Shown here: one piece after another, positions 7,743 to 18,961 of the stretch
Layout: every line of letters begins with the position of its first letter
Numbering within the stretch: the stretch's first letter is position 1
DNA from: Alphaproteobacteria bacterium
GTDB lineage: Bacteria; Myxococcota_A; UBA796; GCA-2862545
Assembly: GCA_020632875.1 (NCBI GenBank)
Contig: JACKET010000004.1
Coordinates: forward strand, 1 to 64,000
Length of the DNA: 64,000 nucleotides
Direction: 5' to 3'
Position numbers and translations under genes: made by a program
The notes under the pieces: generated by a model
What the model was told of the DNA's origin: nothing
The model's input: only the letters and a program-made list of their open reading frames with translations
The model's database searches: none

Positions 7743-8686
7743 ACGCGCTGGTCGCCATCCTCGAGCCCTTCTCGGACCCGGGCAGCCGCACGTTCCTGCC
7801 ACTGCTCGCGGGTGCGTTGGCGCTCGTCGGGGTGCTGGCGCTCGCCGGGAGCGTCGGGGCGCGCCGCACGCTGGCGGCCTTCGGGCACCGGTCGAGCCGG
7901 CTCGACGTCCAGCTGTTGCTCGGCCGGCAGCTGCTGCGCGCCGTGGGCGCGCTGCCCGCGCTGCTCTCGTCGTTCTGGCTCGCCACGCAGCTCGTCTTCG
8001 CGCTCGACCGCGTCGCCACGCCGCACCTCGCGGCGCCGTCGTGGCTCGTGACCGCCGCCTACACCCTGGCGCTGTTCGTGGCCTGGGACGCGAGCCGCTA
8101 CGTCGCCCACCGCCTGATGCACGAGATCCCGGTGTTGTGGGCGTTCCACCAGGTTCACCACTCGGCCGAGGTGCTGACGCCCCTCACGTTCCACCGCATC
8201 CACCCGGTGGAGTCGCTGGTCTACCAGGTGCGCCACGCGCTCGTGACGGCTGTGGTCACGGGCGTGTTCTTCTGGCTGTTCCGCGGAGAGGCCCGTCCGG
8301 TCGAGCTGTTCGGCGTGCACGCCGTGGGGTTCGTGCTGAACGGGCTGACGGGCAACCTGCGCCACAGCCACGTGTGGCTGACGTTCGGCCCGCTCGAGCG
8401 GTGGCTGCTGAGCCCGGCGCAGCACCAGATCCACCACGGCGAGGGCACGGATCGGCAGAACTACGGCACGTGGCTCGCGATCTGGGATCGGATGGCGGGG
8501 AGCCTCGCGCTGGCCGATGCGCCGCCCGAGCGGTTCGGCATCCCGGCCGACGAGCGGAACCACGGCGACGACCTGATCTCGGCCTGGCTCGGGCCCTTCC
8601 GCGCCGCGGTGCGCGTGCTGCGGCGCTACTTCCCGAGGGGCGCCACGTCGAGGGCCGGGGTCGGGCTGCCGGGCAGCGTGCGGTAG
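7739..8686 (+). CDS. Sterol desaturase/fatty acid hydroxylase family membrane protein (CTG start)
   Basis: 315 residues if read from CTG at 7739. No ATG, GTG or TTG lies in frame near the N-terminus; the CTG overlaps the imelysin stop by four bases (CTGA) and has AGGAG about seven bases upstream. The first in-frame alternatives (a TTG and a GTG near 7820-7832) would cut into the first membrane helix. Membrane segments lie at about residues 20-40, 65-90, 100-118 and 165-190. The His motifs of membrane di-iron oxygenases are present: HRLMH (~125), HQVHH (~138) and HQIHH (~230). Substrate unknown; operon position suggests a link with the iron cassette. Its last 61 bases overlap the convergent amidohydrolase gene. 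Confidence 0.8.
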   Translation: MNALVAILEPFSDPGSRTFLPLLAGALALVGVLALAGSVGARRTLAAFGHRSSRLDVQLLLGRQLLRAVGALPALLSSFWLATQLVFALDRVATPHLAAPSWLVTAAYTLALFVAWDASRYVAHRLMHEIPVLWAFHQVHHSAEVLTPLTFHRIHPVESLVYQVRHALVTAVVTGVFFWLFRGEARPVELFGVHAVGFVLNGLTGNLRHSHVWLTFGPLERWLLSPAQHQIHHGEGTDRQNYGTWLAIWDRMAGSLALADAPPERFGIPADERNHGDDLISAWLGPFRAAVRVLRRYFPRGATSRAGVGLPGSVR

Positions 8687-9882
8687 CGCCGGAACAGCGC
8701 CTGGTGCCGGTTGTCGAGGGACTGGCGCTCGCCGTCGATCGCGACGAGCAGCACGCGGGTGCCGATCTCGAGCGGGTCGCCCGACCACGCCACGACATCG
8801 GCCACCTGGCCCACGGCGAGCGTGCCGTGGTCGTCGAGGCCGAAGGCCTTCGCGGGGCCCTCGGTGAGCGCGCGGATGGCGCCGGCCTTCGACATGCCGC
8901 CGCGCACCGCATTGCCCGCGATGAACCGCAGCGCCGGGGCGTTGTAGTTGGCGTCGTTGTGCACGAGCACCGTGACGCCGGCCTTCTCGAGCAGCGCCGC
9001 GTTGTCGGGACGCGCTTCGATCTGGTCGAAGCTGCCGGGCCCGTAGGTCGTCGGTGACAGGACGACCGGGACCCCGGCCGTCGCGAGGGCCTCGGCGTGC
9101 CGCCAGGCCTCGGCCCCGCCGGAGATCACGAGCTTCACCTTCTCGTCGGCCGCGAGCCGCAGCACGGCTTCGATGTCGGACGCGCGGTCGACCATGACGA
9201 CGAGCGGGATCTCGCCCTTCACCACGGGGCCGAGCGCCTCGAGGTCGTGCCGGCTCGCACCTTCGACGAACGACCGGAACCGGTTCTGGTCGACGGCCGT
9301 CTTGTTGGCGGCGTACGCGCGGGCGTCCTGGAGCAGCTCGCGCAGCGTCTGGAGCGCCTCGGCCTTCGACTCGCCGCCGAGATCGGCGTGGACCGCGACG
9401 GACGGCTCGATCACGGCGTCGCTCTGGGTCTGGCCCGCGAGCCGCACCCAGCCGGACTGCCCGGAGACCCGCCCGCCGCCGGGCACGATCACGGCGCTCG
9501 TGATGCCCGCCGCCCGCCACACGGGGACGTACGCGGACGACGGGTTGTAGGCATCGGTCACGCGGAGGCTGGCGCGGATCGGGTCGGTCGGCGTGCCGCC
9601 GTCGTCGACCGTCGCGGGCTCGAGACCGATCTCGTGCACCCCGATGCTCGCCCAGGCGTCGACGAATCCCGGCGTGACGAGCGCGCCAGCCGGCAGCTTC
9701 TCGTGGTCGCACGCGCGGCCCTGGTACGTGTCGCCGGCGAGCCCCGCGATGCCCGTGCCCACGGCCGCGATGCGCCCGTCGACCGCGACGAGGTCGCCCT
9801 TCACGAAGCCCTTGCCGTCGAACACCTCGCCGCCGGAGAGCACGAGGCAGCCCGCCCAGGCCGCCGAGAGCAGCGCCCACAT
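8626..9882 (-). CDS. Amidohydrolase-family protein lacking the HxH metal motif
   Basis: 418 residues with a short signal-like N-terminus (MWALLSAAWAGCLVLSGGEVF). The overall order matches imidazolonepropionase-like amidohydrolases: N-terminal beta-sandwich, TPGFVD..., barrel, and a C-terminal AVGQVADVVAWSGDPLE return to the sandwich. The position that carries the catalytic HxH in the upstream paralogue (DTHSHLG) reads DAWASIG here, so both metal-binding His are replaced; the HNDANYN region still keeps an Asp. It is probably catalytically degenerate and may act as a partner of the active paralogue (inference). The ATG overlaps the upstream stop by one base (TGATG), which fixes the start and implies coupling. 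Confidence 0.8.
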   Translation of the reverse strand: MWALLSAAWAGCLVLSGGEVFDGKGFVKGDLVAVDGRIAAVGTGIAGLAGDTYQGRACDHEKLPAGALVTPGFVDAWASIGVHEIGLEPATVDDGGTPTDPIRASLRVTDAYNPSSAYVPVWRAAGITSAVIVPGGGRVSGQSGWVRLAGQTQSDAVIEPSVAVHADLGGESKAEALQTLRELLQDARAYAANKTAVDQNRFRSFVEGASRHDLEALGPVVKGEIPLVVMVDRASDIEAVLRLAADEKVKLVISGGAEAWRHAEALATAGVPVVLSPTTYGPGSFDQIEARPDNAALLEKAGVTVLVHNDANYNAPALRFIAGNAVRGGMSKAGAIRALTEGPAKAFGLDDHGTLAVGQVADVVAWSGDPLEIGTRVLLVAIDGERQSLDNRHQALFRRYRTLPGSPTPALDVAPLGK

Positions 9883-11312
9883 CACGGAACCCCCTCGCCG
9901 GCGCCCTGGCCGACCTCGAAGTCCGACCAAACCTCGGGCCTGCTCTTGTCGTAGCGCAGGGCCCCGTCGACGAACACGAGGCCCGCCGAGGCGTAGACGG
10001 AGAACGGATGCGCGTCCCACACCACGAGGTCGGCGCGCTTGCCCACCTCGATCGACCCGGTCTGGTCGTCGATCCCGAGCGCCCAGGCGGGATTCAGCGT
10101 GATCCAGCGCAGCGCTTCGTCCTCGGGGAGCTCGATGCCCGCGTCGAGACCGGTGTGCCAGGCCTTGCCGGCCTCCTGGTTGAGGCGCTGGATGCCGACC
10201 GAGCTGTCGCTGTGGACGATGGCCCGGCCACCCGCCTCGGCCACGAGGGCCGCGTTGTGCGGGATGCCGTCGTACGCCTCGAGCTTGAAGCCCCACCAGT
10301 CGGCCCAGGTCGACACGCTGACCTCGCGCTCGGCGAGGATGTCGCGGATCTTGTAGGCCTCGAGCGCGTGGTGGAACGACCGCACGCGGAATCCGAACTC
10401 GTCGGCCACCTGGAGCATCGAGAGCATGTCGTCGGCGCGGTAGCAGTGGATCTGCGGGAGGATGCGGCCTTCGAGCACGCCCACGAGCGTCTCGTTCGCG
10501 AGGTCGCGGTCGGGCGGCGTGGGAGGCTCGGGCGGCTTGCCGTCGCCCTTCTTCTTCTTCGGCGGGTCGGCGGGCGCCACGGACTTCGCGAGCTTCTCGT
10601 CGTACTCCGCCCACTTGCGGCGGTACGCCTCGGCCGCGACGAGGGTCTGCCGGAGCTTGTAGAGGTTGCCCATCCGCGTGGAGGGCCCGCCCTTCTCGCC
10701 GTAGACGCGCTTCGGGTTCTCGCCGCACGCGAGCTTGATGGTCTCGGGCGCCCCGGGGAACCGCATGGCCCGGCTGCCCCGCGTGGGCACGTTCTGCACG
10801 ACGACGCCGCGGCCCCCGACGAGGTTCGCGGAGCCGGGCAGCAGCTGGAGCGCCGTGATGCCGCCGGCGATGGCGCGCTGGAAGCCCGGATCCTGGGGGA
10901 ATGCGCTGTGCTCGGCCCACACGCCGGCCGTCGCGGGCGCGGTGGCCTCGTTGCCGTCGCCGTGCGCGCGGCCGCCGGGCGACGGGTAGACGCCGAGGTG
11001 GGAGTGGGTGTCGATCAGGCCGGGCGTGACGAACCGCCCCGCGAGGTCGATGCGAACGGCCCCCTCGCGCTGCGGTGCATCCCCTTCGCCCACCGCCTGG
11101 ATGCGGCCGTCGGCGACCACGACGTAGCCGCGCGCGATGGCCGGCCCGGACGCCGGCATGACGGTGCCGTTGTAGAGCACGATGGGCGGCGGGTCTTCGA
11201 CGGGCGTGCGCTCGACACCCTTGAGCGCGCGGCTCTCGAGCGTGAGCAGCGTGCTCGAAGCCGTCTCGGACGGGTCCGCCGCGAGGGCGGCACACAGGAG
11301 GAGCCACGACAT
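9882..11312 (-). CDS. Exported metal-dependent amidohydrolase
   Basis: 476 residues; signal peptide MSWLLLCAALAADP. The HxH metal motif is intact (PGLIDTHSHLGVYPSPGG, His103 and His105). Further likely ligands lie in LPQIHCYRADD and VHSDSSVGIQRLNQEAGKAW. The C-terminus SIEVGKRADLVVWDAHPFS is the standard return strand. A Pro/Lys-rich insert (DPPKKKKGDGKPPEPPTPP, about residue 258-276) is likely a surface loop. It belongs with imidazolonepropionase-like/prolidase-like exported amidohydrolases; the substrate is unknown. It forms a tandem pair with the degenerate paralogue downstream (TGATG overlap) and starts five bases after the MORN-like lipoprotein gene, so the three form one operon. Confidence 0.85.
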   Translation of the reverse strand: MSWLLLCAALAADPSETASSTLLTLESRALKGVERTPVEDPPPIVLYNGTVMPASGPAIARGYVVVADGRIQAVGEGDAPQREGAVRIDLAGRFVTPGLIDTHSHLGVYPSPGGRAHGDGNEATAPATAGVWAEHSAFPQDPGFQRAIAGGITALQLLPGSANLVGGRGVVVQNVPTRGSRAMRFPGAPETIKLACGENPKRVYGEKGGPSTRMGNLYKLRQTLVAAEAYRRKWAEYDEKLAKSVAPADPPKKKKGDGKPPEPPTPPDRDLANETLVGVLEGRILPQIHCYRADDMLSMLQVADEFGFRVRSFHHALEAYKIRDILAEREVSVSTWADWWGFKLEAYDGIPHNAALVAEAGGRAIVHSDSSVGIQRLNQEAGKAWHTGLDAGIELPEDEALRWITLNPAWALGIDDQTGSIEVGKRADLVVWDAHPFSVYASAGLVFVDGALRYDKSRPEVWSDFEVGQGAGEGVP

Positions 11313-11317
11313 GACGG

Positions 11318-11917
11318 CTACTGGTCGTACTCGCGCTGGTTGATCAGGCGACCGTTGCGGTACTTGCGCTCGCGCAGCGGCTTGTCGTCGGCCGAGTGGT
11401 CGACCCAGGTGCCCTCGCGCAGGCCGTAGCTGTCGTACTTGCCCTCGGTGCGGGTCAACCCGTCTTCGCTCCAGAAGGTCCAGGCGCCGACCTCCTTCCC
11501 GCCGATGAACTCGCCTTCGCTCGCGCGCTCGCCGTTCTCGTGGAACGCGACCCAGGGGCCTTCTTTGTTGCCGGCGATGAAGCTGCCCTGCTCGGCGATG
11601 ACGCCGTTCGGGTGCCAGTACTGCCAGGGGCCGGTGCGCTTGTCGTCGGCGTAGGAGCCCTGGGCCTTCTTGCGGGCGGCGCTGTGCCACTCGATGGCGG
11701 GACCCATGCGGACGACCTTGCCGTCGGGGAACCACAGCGCGCAGTAGATCTCGAGGCCGTCGGGCGGCGGCGTGCCGAGGCCGATGGTGCCCTCGGAGCA
11801 GGGCAGGTCGGGGTGGGAGATGCCCACCGGGGCCTTGGGGCCCGTGTCGATCGCGGCTTTCTTGCAGGCGGGAGCGAGGGTGAGGAGGGCGAGGGCGAGA
11901 AGGGCGGCGCAGCGCAT
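11318..11917 (-). CDS. MORN/YwqK-like repeat lipoprotein
   Basis: 199 residues. Lipoprotein signal MRCAALLALALLTLAPACKK with Cys18. The body consists of about six repeats of the G.W..WH.NG...E.G.F..G pattern (WQYWHPNGVIAEQGSF, WVAFHENGERASEGEF, WTFWSEDG), typical of MORN-like/YwqK-type proteins. No catalytic residues are seen. Despite the 'YwqK antitoxin' label sometimes used for such repeats, there is no toxin partner here; it heads an operon with two amidohydrolases and is likely a cell-envelope scaffold. Confidence 0.75.
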   Translation of the reverse strand: MRCAALLALALLTLAPACKKAAIDTGPKAPVGISHPDLPCSEGTIGLGTPPPDGLEIYCALWFPDGKVVRMGPAIEWHSAARKKAQGSYADDKRTGPWQYWHPNGVIAEQGSFIAGNKEGPWVAFHENGERASEGEFIGGKEVGAWTFWSEDGLTRTEGKYDSYGLREGTWVDHSADDKPLRERKYRNGRLINQREYDQ

Positions 11918-12028
11918 GGGGCTCGGGTCTCCTGTCGAGGACCGGGAGTCTACCCCGTTCTGCCCTCCCACGCGGGCGACGGGCACGACACCCCGATAAG
12001 GCGGGGGCCTCCGACGCTCCTGGAGCCC

Positions 12029-12565
12029 ATGAACCCGCTCGCCGCCATCCTCGAGGTCGCATTCGGCCTGATCCGCGCCCTGATCGAAGGCATCCTCGGG
12101 GCCTTCGGGCTGGCGCTGAAGCGCGCCGTCACGCCCATCGAGGTGCGGCGGGCCGAGCCCGGCGAGGTGGTCGACCTGCGCCACCGCGTGCTGCGCGCCG
12201 GCCGCCCGCGCGAGACGGCCGTGTTCGACGGCGACACGAAGCCCACGACCCGGCACTGGGTGGCGGTCCAGGCCGACCGTATCGTGGGCGTGGTCAGCGT
12301 CATGGCCGCCGAGATGGCGCCTCCGCACCCCGACCCGCGGCCGCGCTGGCAGCTCCGCGGGATGGCGGTCGAGGAGGGCCTGCGCGGCTCCGGAGTGGGC
12401 CGGGCCATGCTCGAGACCGTGCACGCCGACGTGAACGACGCGATGTGGTGCAACGCGCGCGCGAACGTCGAGCCGTTCTACGCGCGGTCGGGCTGGGTGC
12501 GGTCGGGCGACGTGTTCGAGATCGAGAACGTCGGTCCGCACGTGCGGATGACGTGGGCGCCCTGA
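12029..12565 (+). CDS. GNAT-family N-acetyltransferase
   Basis: 178 residues. After a hydrophobic N-terminal helix (residues 1-30, possibly membrane-associating), the protein shows the GNAT core: IEVRRAEPGEVVDLRHRVLR (alpha1), a beta4 strand WQLRGMAVEEGLRGSGVGRAML in which the acetyl-CoA pyrophosphate loop Q/RxxGxG/A reads RGSGVG, then ANVEPFYARSGWVRSG. The acceptor is unknown. A weak TGGAG precedes the ATG. It overlaps the next gene by 13 bases. The region GEVVDLRHRVLR resembles small GNATs acting on free metabolites rather than ribosomal proteins (weak inference). Confidence 0.8.
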   Translation: MNPLAAILEVAFGLIRALIEGILGAFGLALKRAVTPIEVRRAEPGEVVDLRHRVLRAGRPRETAVFDGDTKPTTRHWVAVQADRIVGVVSVMAAEMAPPHPDPRPRWQLRGMAVEEGLRGSGVGRAMLETVHADVNDAMWCNARANVEPFYARSGWVRSGDVFEIENVGPHVRMTWAP

Positions 12566-13887
12566 TCCGGCACGCGCTGGGCGACCGGGTCCTGTACTGG
12601 GACCCGGGCTCTGGCCGCGGCTTCCAGCTCGACGCCGACGCGGACCCCCGCGCGGCGGAGCTGCGCGCGTCCCGCATGGGCCTCGACGCCGACCGGTCGG
12701 GCTGGGTGGTGCACCGGAGCCGGCGCGTGCTCGGGCTGCCCGACGAGCAGGTGCTGTGGGTGCCCTGCCCGCTCGAGCGGACCGCGGGGGGCTTCCCGTA
12801 CCGCGCGCTGCCACTGGGCCCCGCGCTGTGGGCGTTCTGGTGCGACGCGAACGACAGCCGCACGGTCGCCGACCTCGAGCGCCGCGGCCACGACGTCGGC
12901 GCGGCGGTCGCGGCGCTCGCGCGGCTCGACGTGCAGGCCGTGCAGCTGTGGCCCCAGCGCGTGCCCGCCGCCCGCCTGCGCCATCTGGAGGCCCCGGCGC
13001 GCCCCGATCACGCGCGTACGGCCGACCAGTACGGCGCGAGCGGCACCACGACGCTGGGCGCGTACCACGACGCCATCGGCGACGCAGCGGTGCAGTTCGA
13101 CGACCGCGAGACGACTGTGGCGCACGCGCTGGCCCTCCCCCACCCCGGGCTGGCGGGCGTACCCTATGGGCGCCGGCTTCGCGAGGCCCTGGAGGCGCGG
13201 GGCTTCGACACCGCCACGACGGTCGAGGTCGGCTGCGGCACGGGCGAGCTGGCGGAGGCCTGGGGGGCCGACGCGAGGTACGTGCGCGTCGATCTGTCGC
13301 CCGGCCTGCTGAGGGCCCAGCGGGCGCGGGTTCCGCGCAGCCCCGGAGTGGTCGGCGACGCCACCCGCCTGCCCCTGCGCGACGCGAGTGTGGGGTGCCT
13401 CGTCTCGAACGAGGTGCTCGCCGACCTCCCCAGCACGCCGACCTCCACGGGCTGGGACAACACGGGGGCCCGCGCGATGGTCGCGGAGGTCGCGCGCGTC
13501 CTGGCGCCCGGCGGCCGGGCCTACCTGTCGGAGTTCGGCGTCGTCGACGGCGAGGTCGAGGAGGCCCGCCAGCTCGACCATCCCGAGGTCGCCATCGCGT
13601 TCGGGCCGCTGGCGGCGTACGCGCGCACGCTCGGGCTCACGGCAGAGCTCGTGCGCCTCGACGACCTGCTGGGGCTCGACCTCCACGCGCCGCAGCTCGC
13701 CCGTCACAGCTGGGAGGCGCTGCGCTCGCTGGCCCGCTCCCGCGGCGTCGCCCTGTCCGCCCGCGCCTGGCCTCCCGGCACCCCCGAGCTCCCGTGGCGC
13801 GTCGAGGGCCTCGAGCACACGACCCTCGCCGACGAGGGGCCGGGTCCGCTCGTCACGCGGTTCTGGGCGCTCCTGCTGTCCACCTGA
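12553..13887 (+). CDS. Class I SAM-dependent methyltransferase with N-terminal extension
   Basis: 444 residues from GTG at 12553, the only start consistent with the overlap with the GNAT gene. Residues 1-205 are an unrecognised N-terminal domain. From about residue 220 there is a Rossmann methyltransferase: motif I VEVGCGTGELAEAWG, acidic motif II (RYVRVDLSP), a motif with GDATRLPLRDASVGCLVSNEVLADL (motif IV region) and VLAPGGRAYLSEFG (motif VI). The C-terminal ~80 residues are lid-like. The substrate is not evident. Its co-translation with an acetyltransferase suggests a shared modification pathway (inference). Confidence 0.8.
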   Translation: MGALIRHALGDRVLYWDPGSGRGFQLDADADPRAAELRASRMGLDADRSGWVVHRSRRVLGLPDEQVLWVPCPLERTAGGFPYRALPLGPALWAFWCDANDSRTVADLERRGHDVGAAVAALARLDVQAVQLWPQRVPAARLRHLEAPARPDHARTADQYGASGTTTLGAYHDAIGDAAVQFDDRETTVAHALALPHPGLAGVPYGRRLREALEARGFDTATTVEVGCGTGELAEAWGADARYVRVDLSPGLLRAQRARVPRSPGVVGDATRLPLRDASVGCLVSNEVLADLPSTPTSTGWDNTGARAMVAEVARVLAPGGRAYLSEFGVVDGEVEEARQLDHPEVAIAFGPLAAYARTLGLTAELVRLDDLLGLDLHAPQLARHSWEALRSLARSRGVALSARAWPPGTPELPWRVEGLEHTTLADEGPGPLVTRFWALLLST

Positions 13888-13930
13888 TCGGACCCGCGAG
13901 AGGCCGGCCGCAAGCAGCGAGTCGCAGGTC

Positions 13931-14110
13931 GTCGACCGTCGAGCGTCCGAGGCATCACGCAGATGACGCAGAAGGACGCAGATGACGCAGAAACGAGGCC
14001 GACCCGGGTGCAGCATCTTCGCGTCCCCGGAGCGCCGAGTGGGCCTTGGTGCGGATCGGATTCGCGACTCACCAGAGCAGGCCAGCGTTTCGGCTGATCC
14101 GGTGAGCGCC
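13931..14110 (+). repeat. Dispersed two-module intergenic repeat, copy 1
   Basis: Module A begins with CGAGCGTCC and continues as CATCACGCAGATGACGCAG, a near-exact second half and AAACGAGGC. Module B contains GGAT(T/C)GG..T(T/C)..GACTCACCAGAGCAGGC and ends GGTGAGCG. The same two modules in the same order occur at 14270, 29481 and 43431. This copy has the shortest spacing between modules. It lies in the gap after the methyltransferase gene and contains no convincing gene. Confidence 0.75.
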
Positions 14111-14269
14111 CGCCAACGGCCGCGCCGTCCACCTCTGGGCTTTGGGGAGAGGCACCGTCCGACCCGGCTACGGACCTGGCGGACCTGGCGGTCTTGGGCC
14201 CCCCTGGATGCGGATCTGCGTTTCATGCAGCTTCAACGATCGAATCTTGTGGTCTTCGAAGGAGGTCGG
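14111..14269. other. Spacer between two inverted repeat copies
   Basis: Sequence between the head-to-head copies 1 and 2. It includes a short periodic run GGACCTGGCGGACCTGGCGG (14172-14191), then a less GC-rich stretch with no long open frame of protein-like character. No gene is supported. Confidence 0.5.
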
Positions 14270-14484
14270 CGGGCCCGCTCACCCCACTAGCCCCAAACGC
14301 CGGCCTGCTCTGGTGAGTCCCGAATCCGGTCCGCAAGAAGGCCCGCTCTGTCGCAGCGGCGTCATCCCCGTCGACGGTGCCCGGGGAAACGTGGACGCTG
14401 GACCCGCGACGGCCTGGTTTCTGCGTCATCTGCGTCCTTCTGCGTCATCTGCGTGAGGCCCTGAGACGCTCGAAGCCCGACCGC
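14270..14484 (-). repeat. Dispersed two-module intergenic repeat, copy 2
   Basis: Reverse orientation relative to copy 1, so copies 1 and 2 make a large imperfect inverted repeat. On the minus strand it reads CTTCGAGCGTC, then CACGCAGATGACGCAGAAGG and its repeat, AAACCAGGCCGTCGCGGGTC, and after about 75 bases GCGGACCGGATTCGGGACTC followed by ACCAGAGCAGGC. It ends close to the 3' end of the thrombospondin-repeat gene and could act as, or near, a transcription terminator (untested). Confidence 0.75.
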
Positions 14485-14543
14485 TTCCGACACAGGTCGC
14501 AGGCGGCCGGACGAGCGTCGCATCCGCCGCCACGGAGTCCGCG

Positions 14544-16777
<2,234 letters not shown>

Positions 16778-16778
<1 letters not shown>

Positions 16779-18961
16779 CACTCCTTCCGCCGCATCAGCA
16801 TCATGAATCCGAGGGCCGCGAGCAGCCCGGTGGGCGCGGCCGCACCGCTGTCGCAGTTGGCGCCGCCGCCGCGGAGGGCGAGCTTGTCGCACTCGTCGCC
16901 CACGTCGTCACCGTCGCTGTCGAGCTGGTCGACGTTCGGCGTGAACGGGCAGTTGTCGCACTGGTCGCCGTACCCGTCGCCGTCGCTGTCGAGGTTCGCG
17001 TTCGGCACGTCGGCGGGCGGGTCATCGAAGCAGAAGTCGCACTCATCGCCGTAGCCGTCGCGGTCGTAGTCGTCCTGGTCGTTCGCGGTCAGCGGGCAGT
17101 TGTCGCAGGGGTCGCCCACCCCGTCGCCGTCCTGGTCGGCCTGGTCGGGGTTGCTGATGAAGGGGCACACGTCGCAGACATCGCCGACGCCGTCGCCGTC
17201 GGTGTCCATCTGGTCGGCGTCGGTGAAGAACGGGCAGATGTCGCACGCATCGCCGATGCCGTCGAGATCCTGGTCGCCCTGATCGGGGTTGAAGACGTTC
17301 GGGCAGATGTCGCAGCCGTCGCCGATGCCGTCGCCGTCGGTGTCGATCGTGTCGTCGCCGTCGGTCTGCGGCTGGTCGGGGCACAGGTCGCAGGCGTTGC
17401 CGAGCAGGTCGCCGTCGCTGTCCTGCTGGCCCGGGTTGTCGTGATCCGGGCAGTTGTCGCAGATGTTCCCGATGCCGTCGTTGTCGTTGTCCTCCTGGTC
17501 GGGGTTCGCGAACGGACCCATGAACTCGGGGGACAGCGGGTGGGTGGACGGCGTGCAGTTGTCGCAGGCCGTGCCGACGCCGTCGCGGTCTTCGTCGTCT
17601 TGATCGGGGTTGAAGTCGATCGGGCAGTTGTCGCAGACGTCGCCGATGCCGTCGGGCGTGGGCTCGAGCGTGAACCGGTCGTGGTCGGTGTCGAGCTGGT
17701 CGTCGTTCGCGTCCATCGGGCAGTTGTCGCAGACGTCGCCCCAGCAGTCGTCGTCGCCGTTGCCCTGCATGTCCATCGCGGGGATGCCCTGGAAGATGCA
17801 GACGTCGCAGAGGTCGCCGACGCCGTCGCAGTCGGCATCCTGCTGGTCGGGGTTGTAGATCTCGGCGCAGTTGTCGCACAGCCGGTAGGTCGCCCAGACG
17901 CCGTCGGGGTCGTCGCCGCGCGGCACGTCGATCTGGCCGCCGCCGAGCAGGTCGTGATCCTGGTCGTCGAAGGGCGGCGTGAAGATCAGGCAGCCGAGGT
18001 TGTGGTAATCGTAGTAGTAATCGGCATTCTCGTAGGGATTGCCGTCGTCGTCGACGTTCTGCTGGCACTCTTCGTCGGTCAGGTCGACCAGCACCTCGTC
18101 TTCGGGATTCAACAGGTTGCAGTTGAAGTCCTGGTCGACGAACGTGTTGTAGCAGGTCTCTTGCGGGCGCACGACGTTGGCCGACCACAAGAGGCTCTGC
18201 GCCACCAGGTGGTCACCGTCGGAGTCGGCGGCCCAGAACGCCGGGTTCGCGTTGCTGCTCGGCGGGTAGAAGTTGAGCGCCACGACGTTGCCGGGCATGC
18301 CCTCGGCCGTGGGGGGCGGCTGCTTCAGCGCGGCGAGCGGCTCGCGCGACATGTCGAGGTGAATCCAGCTCGCGGCGACGAACGCGCCGGTCGTGAGCGT
18401 GAGGCCGTCGACGTGGAGGCCCTGCCCCGGGCCGAGCTCGTTGAAGCCGTAGACCTCCCACGCGATCATCTCGGTCATCAGCGTGTTCGGGTCTTGGTAG
18501 ACGTACGGGACGACCGTGCGCTCGAACGTCATCATCGCGTCGGGGCCGAACGCAGTGGTGTTCGAGATGTCGACGGGCAGGAACTGGCCGCCGCGGATCT
18601 GGCCCTCGATGGCCGTGTTGGCCGTGCCGTCGAGCGTGGCGCCCGCGAGCACCACGCCGCCGCCGTTGCGGACGAACTGGTGCAGCACGTCGCCGAGCGC
18701 AGCAGAGTTCACGAACGGCGAGCCGGGCTCGTTGAACACGAGCACGGCGGCGCGGTCGGCGAGCTGGCGGTCGGTCGGGATCTCGACCGAGGCGTCGTAG
18801 ATCGGGATGTCGGCGCCGAACTCCTGCGAGCACCACAGGTACTGCTGCACGTTGAGCGCGTGGTTCGGGTCGGAGGCCGACACGATGATGGCGACCGGCA
18901 CGTTCTGGGCGAGCGCGTCGCTGCCCAGGAGCAGGGCCAGGCCGGTGAGGACGGTACGCAT
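16778..18961 (-). CDS. Exported thrombospondin type 3 repeat protein with MYXO-CTERM-like end (paralogue A)
   Basis: 727 residues, same architecture as its downstream neighbour: signal peptide (MRTVLTGLALLLGSDALAQ), an N-terminal alpha/beta domain (SDPNHALNVQQYLWCSQEF ... FVRNGGGVVLAGATLDG), then a long series of DxDxDGxGDxCD thrombospondin type 3 repeats expected to bind many Ca2+ ions. The end NCDSG..TGLLAALGFMMLMRRKE is Cys, hydrophobic helix, Arg/Lys, as in cell-surface sorting tags. ATG at 18961 overlaps the OmpA-like gene's stop by one base (TGATG). Together with paralogue B it is likely displayed on the outer surface; ligand or substrate unknown. Confidence 0.8.
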
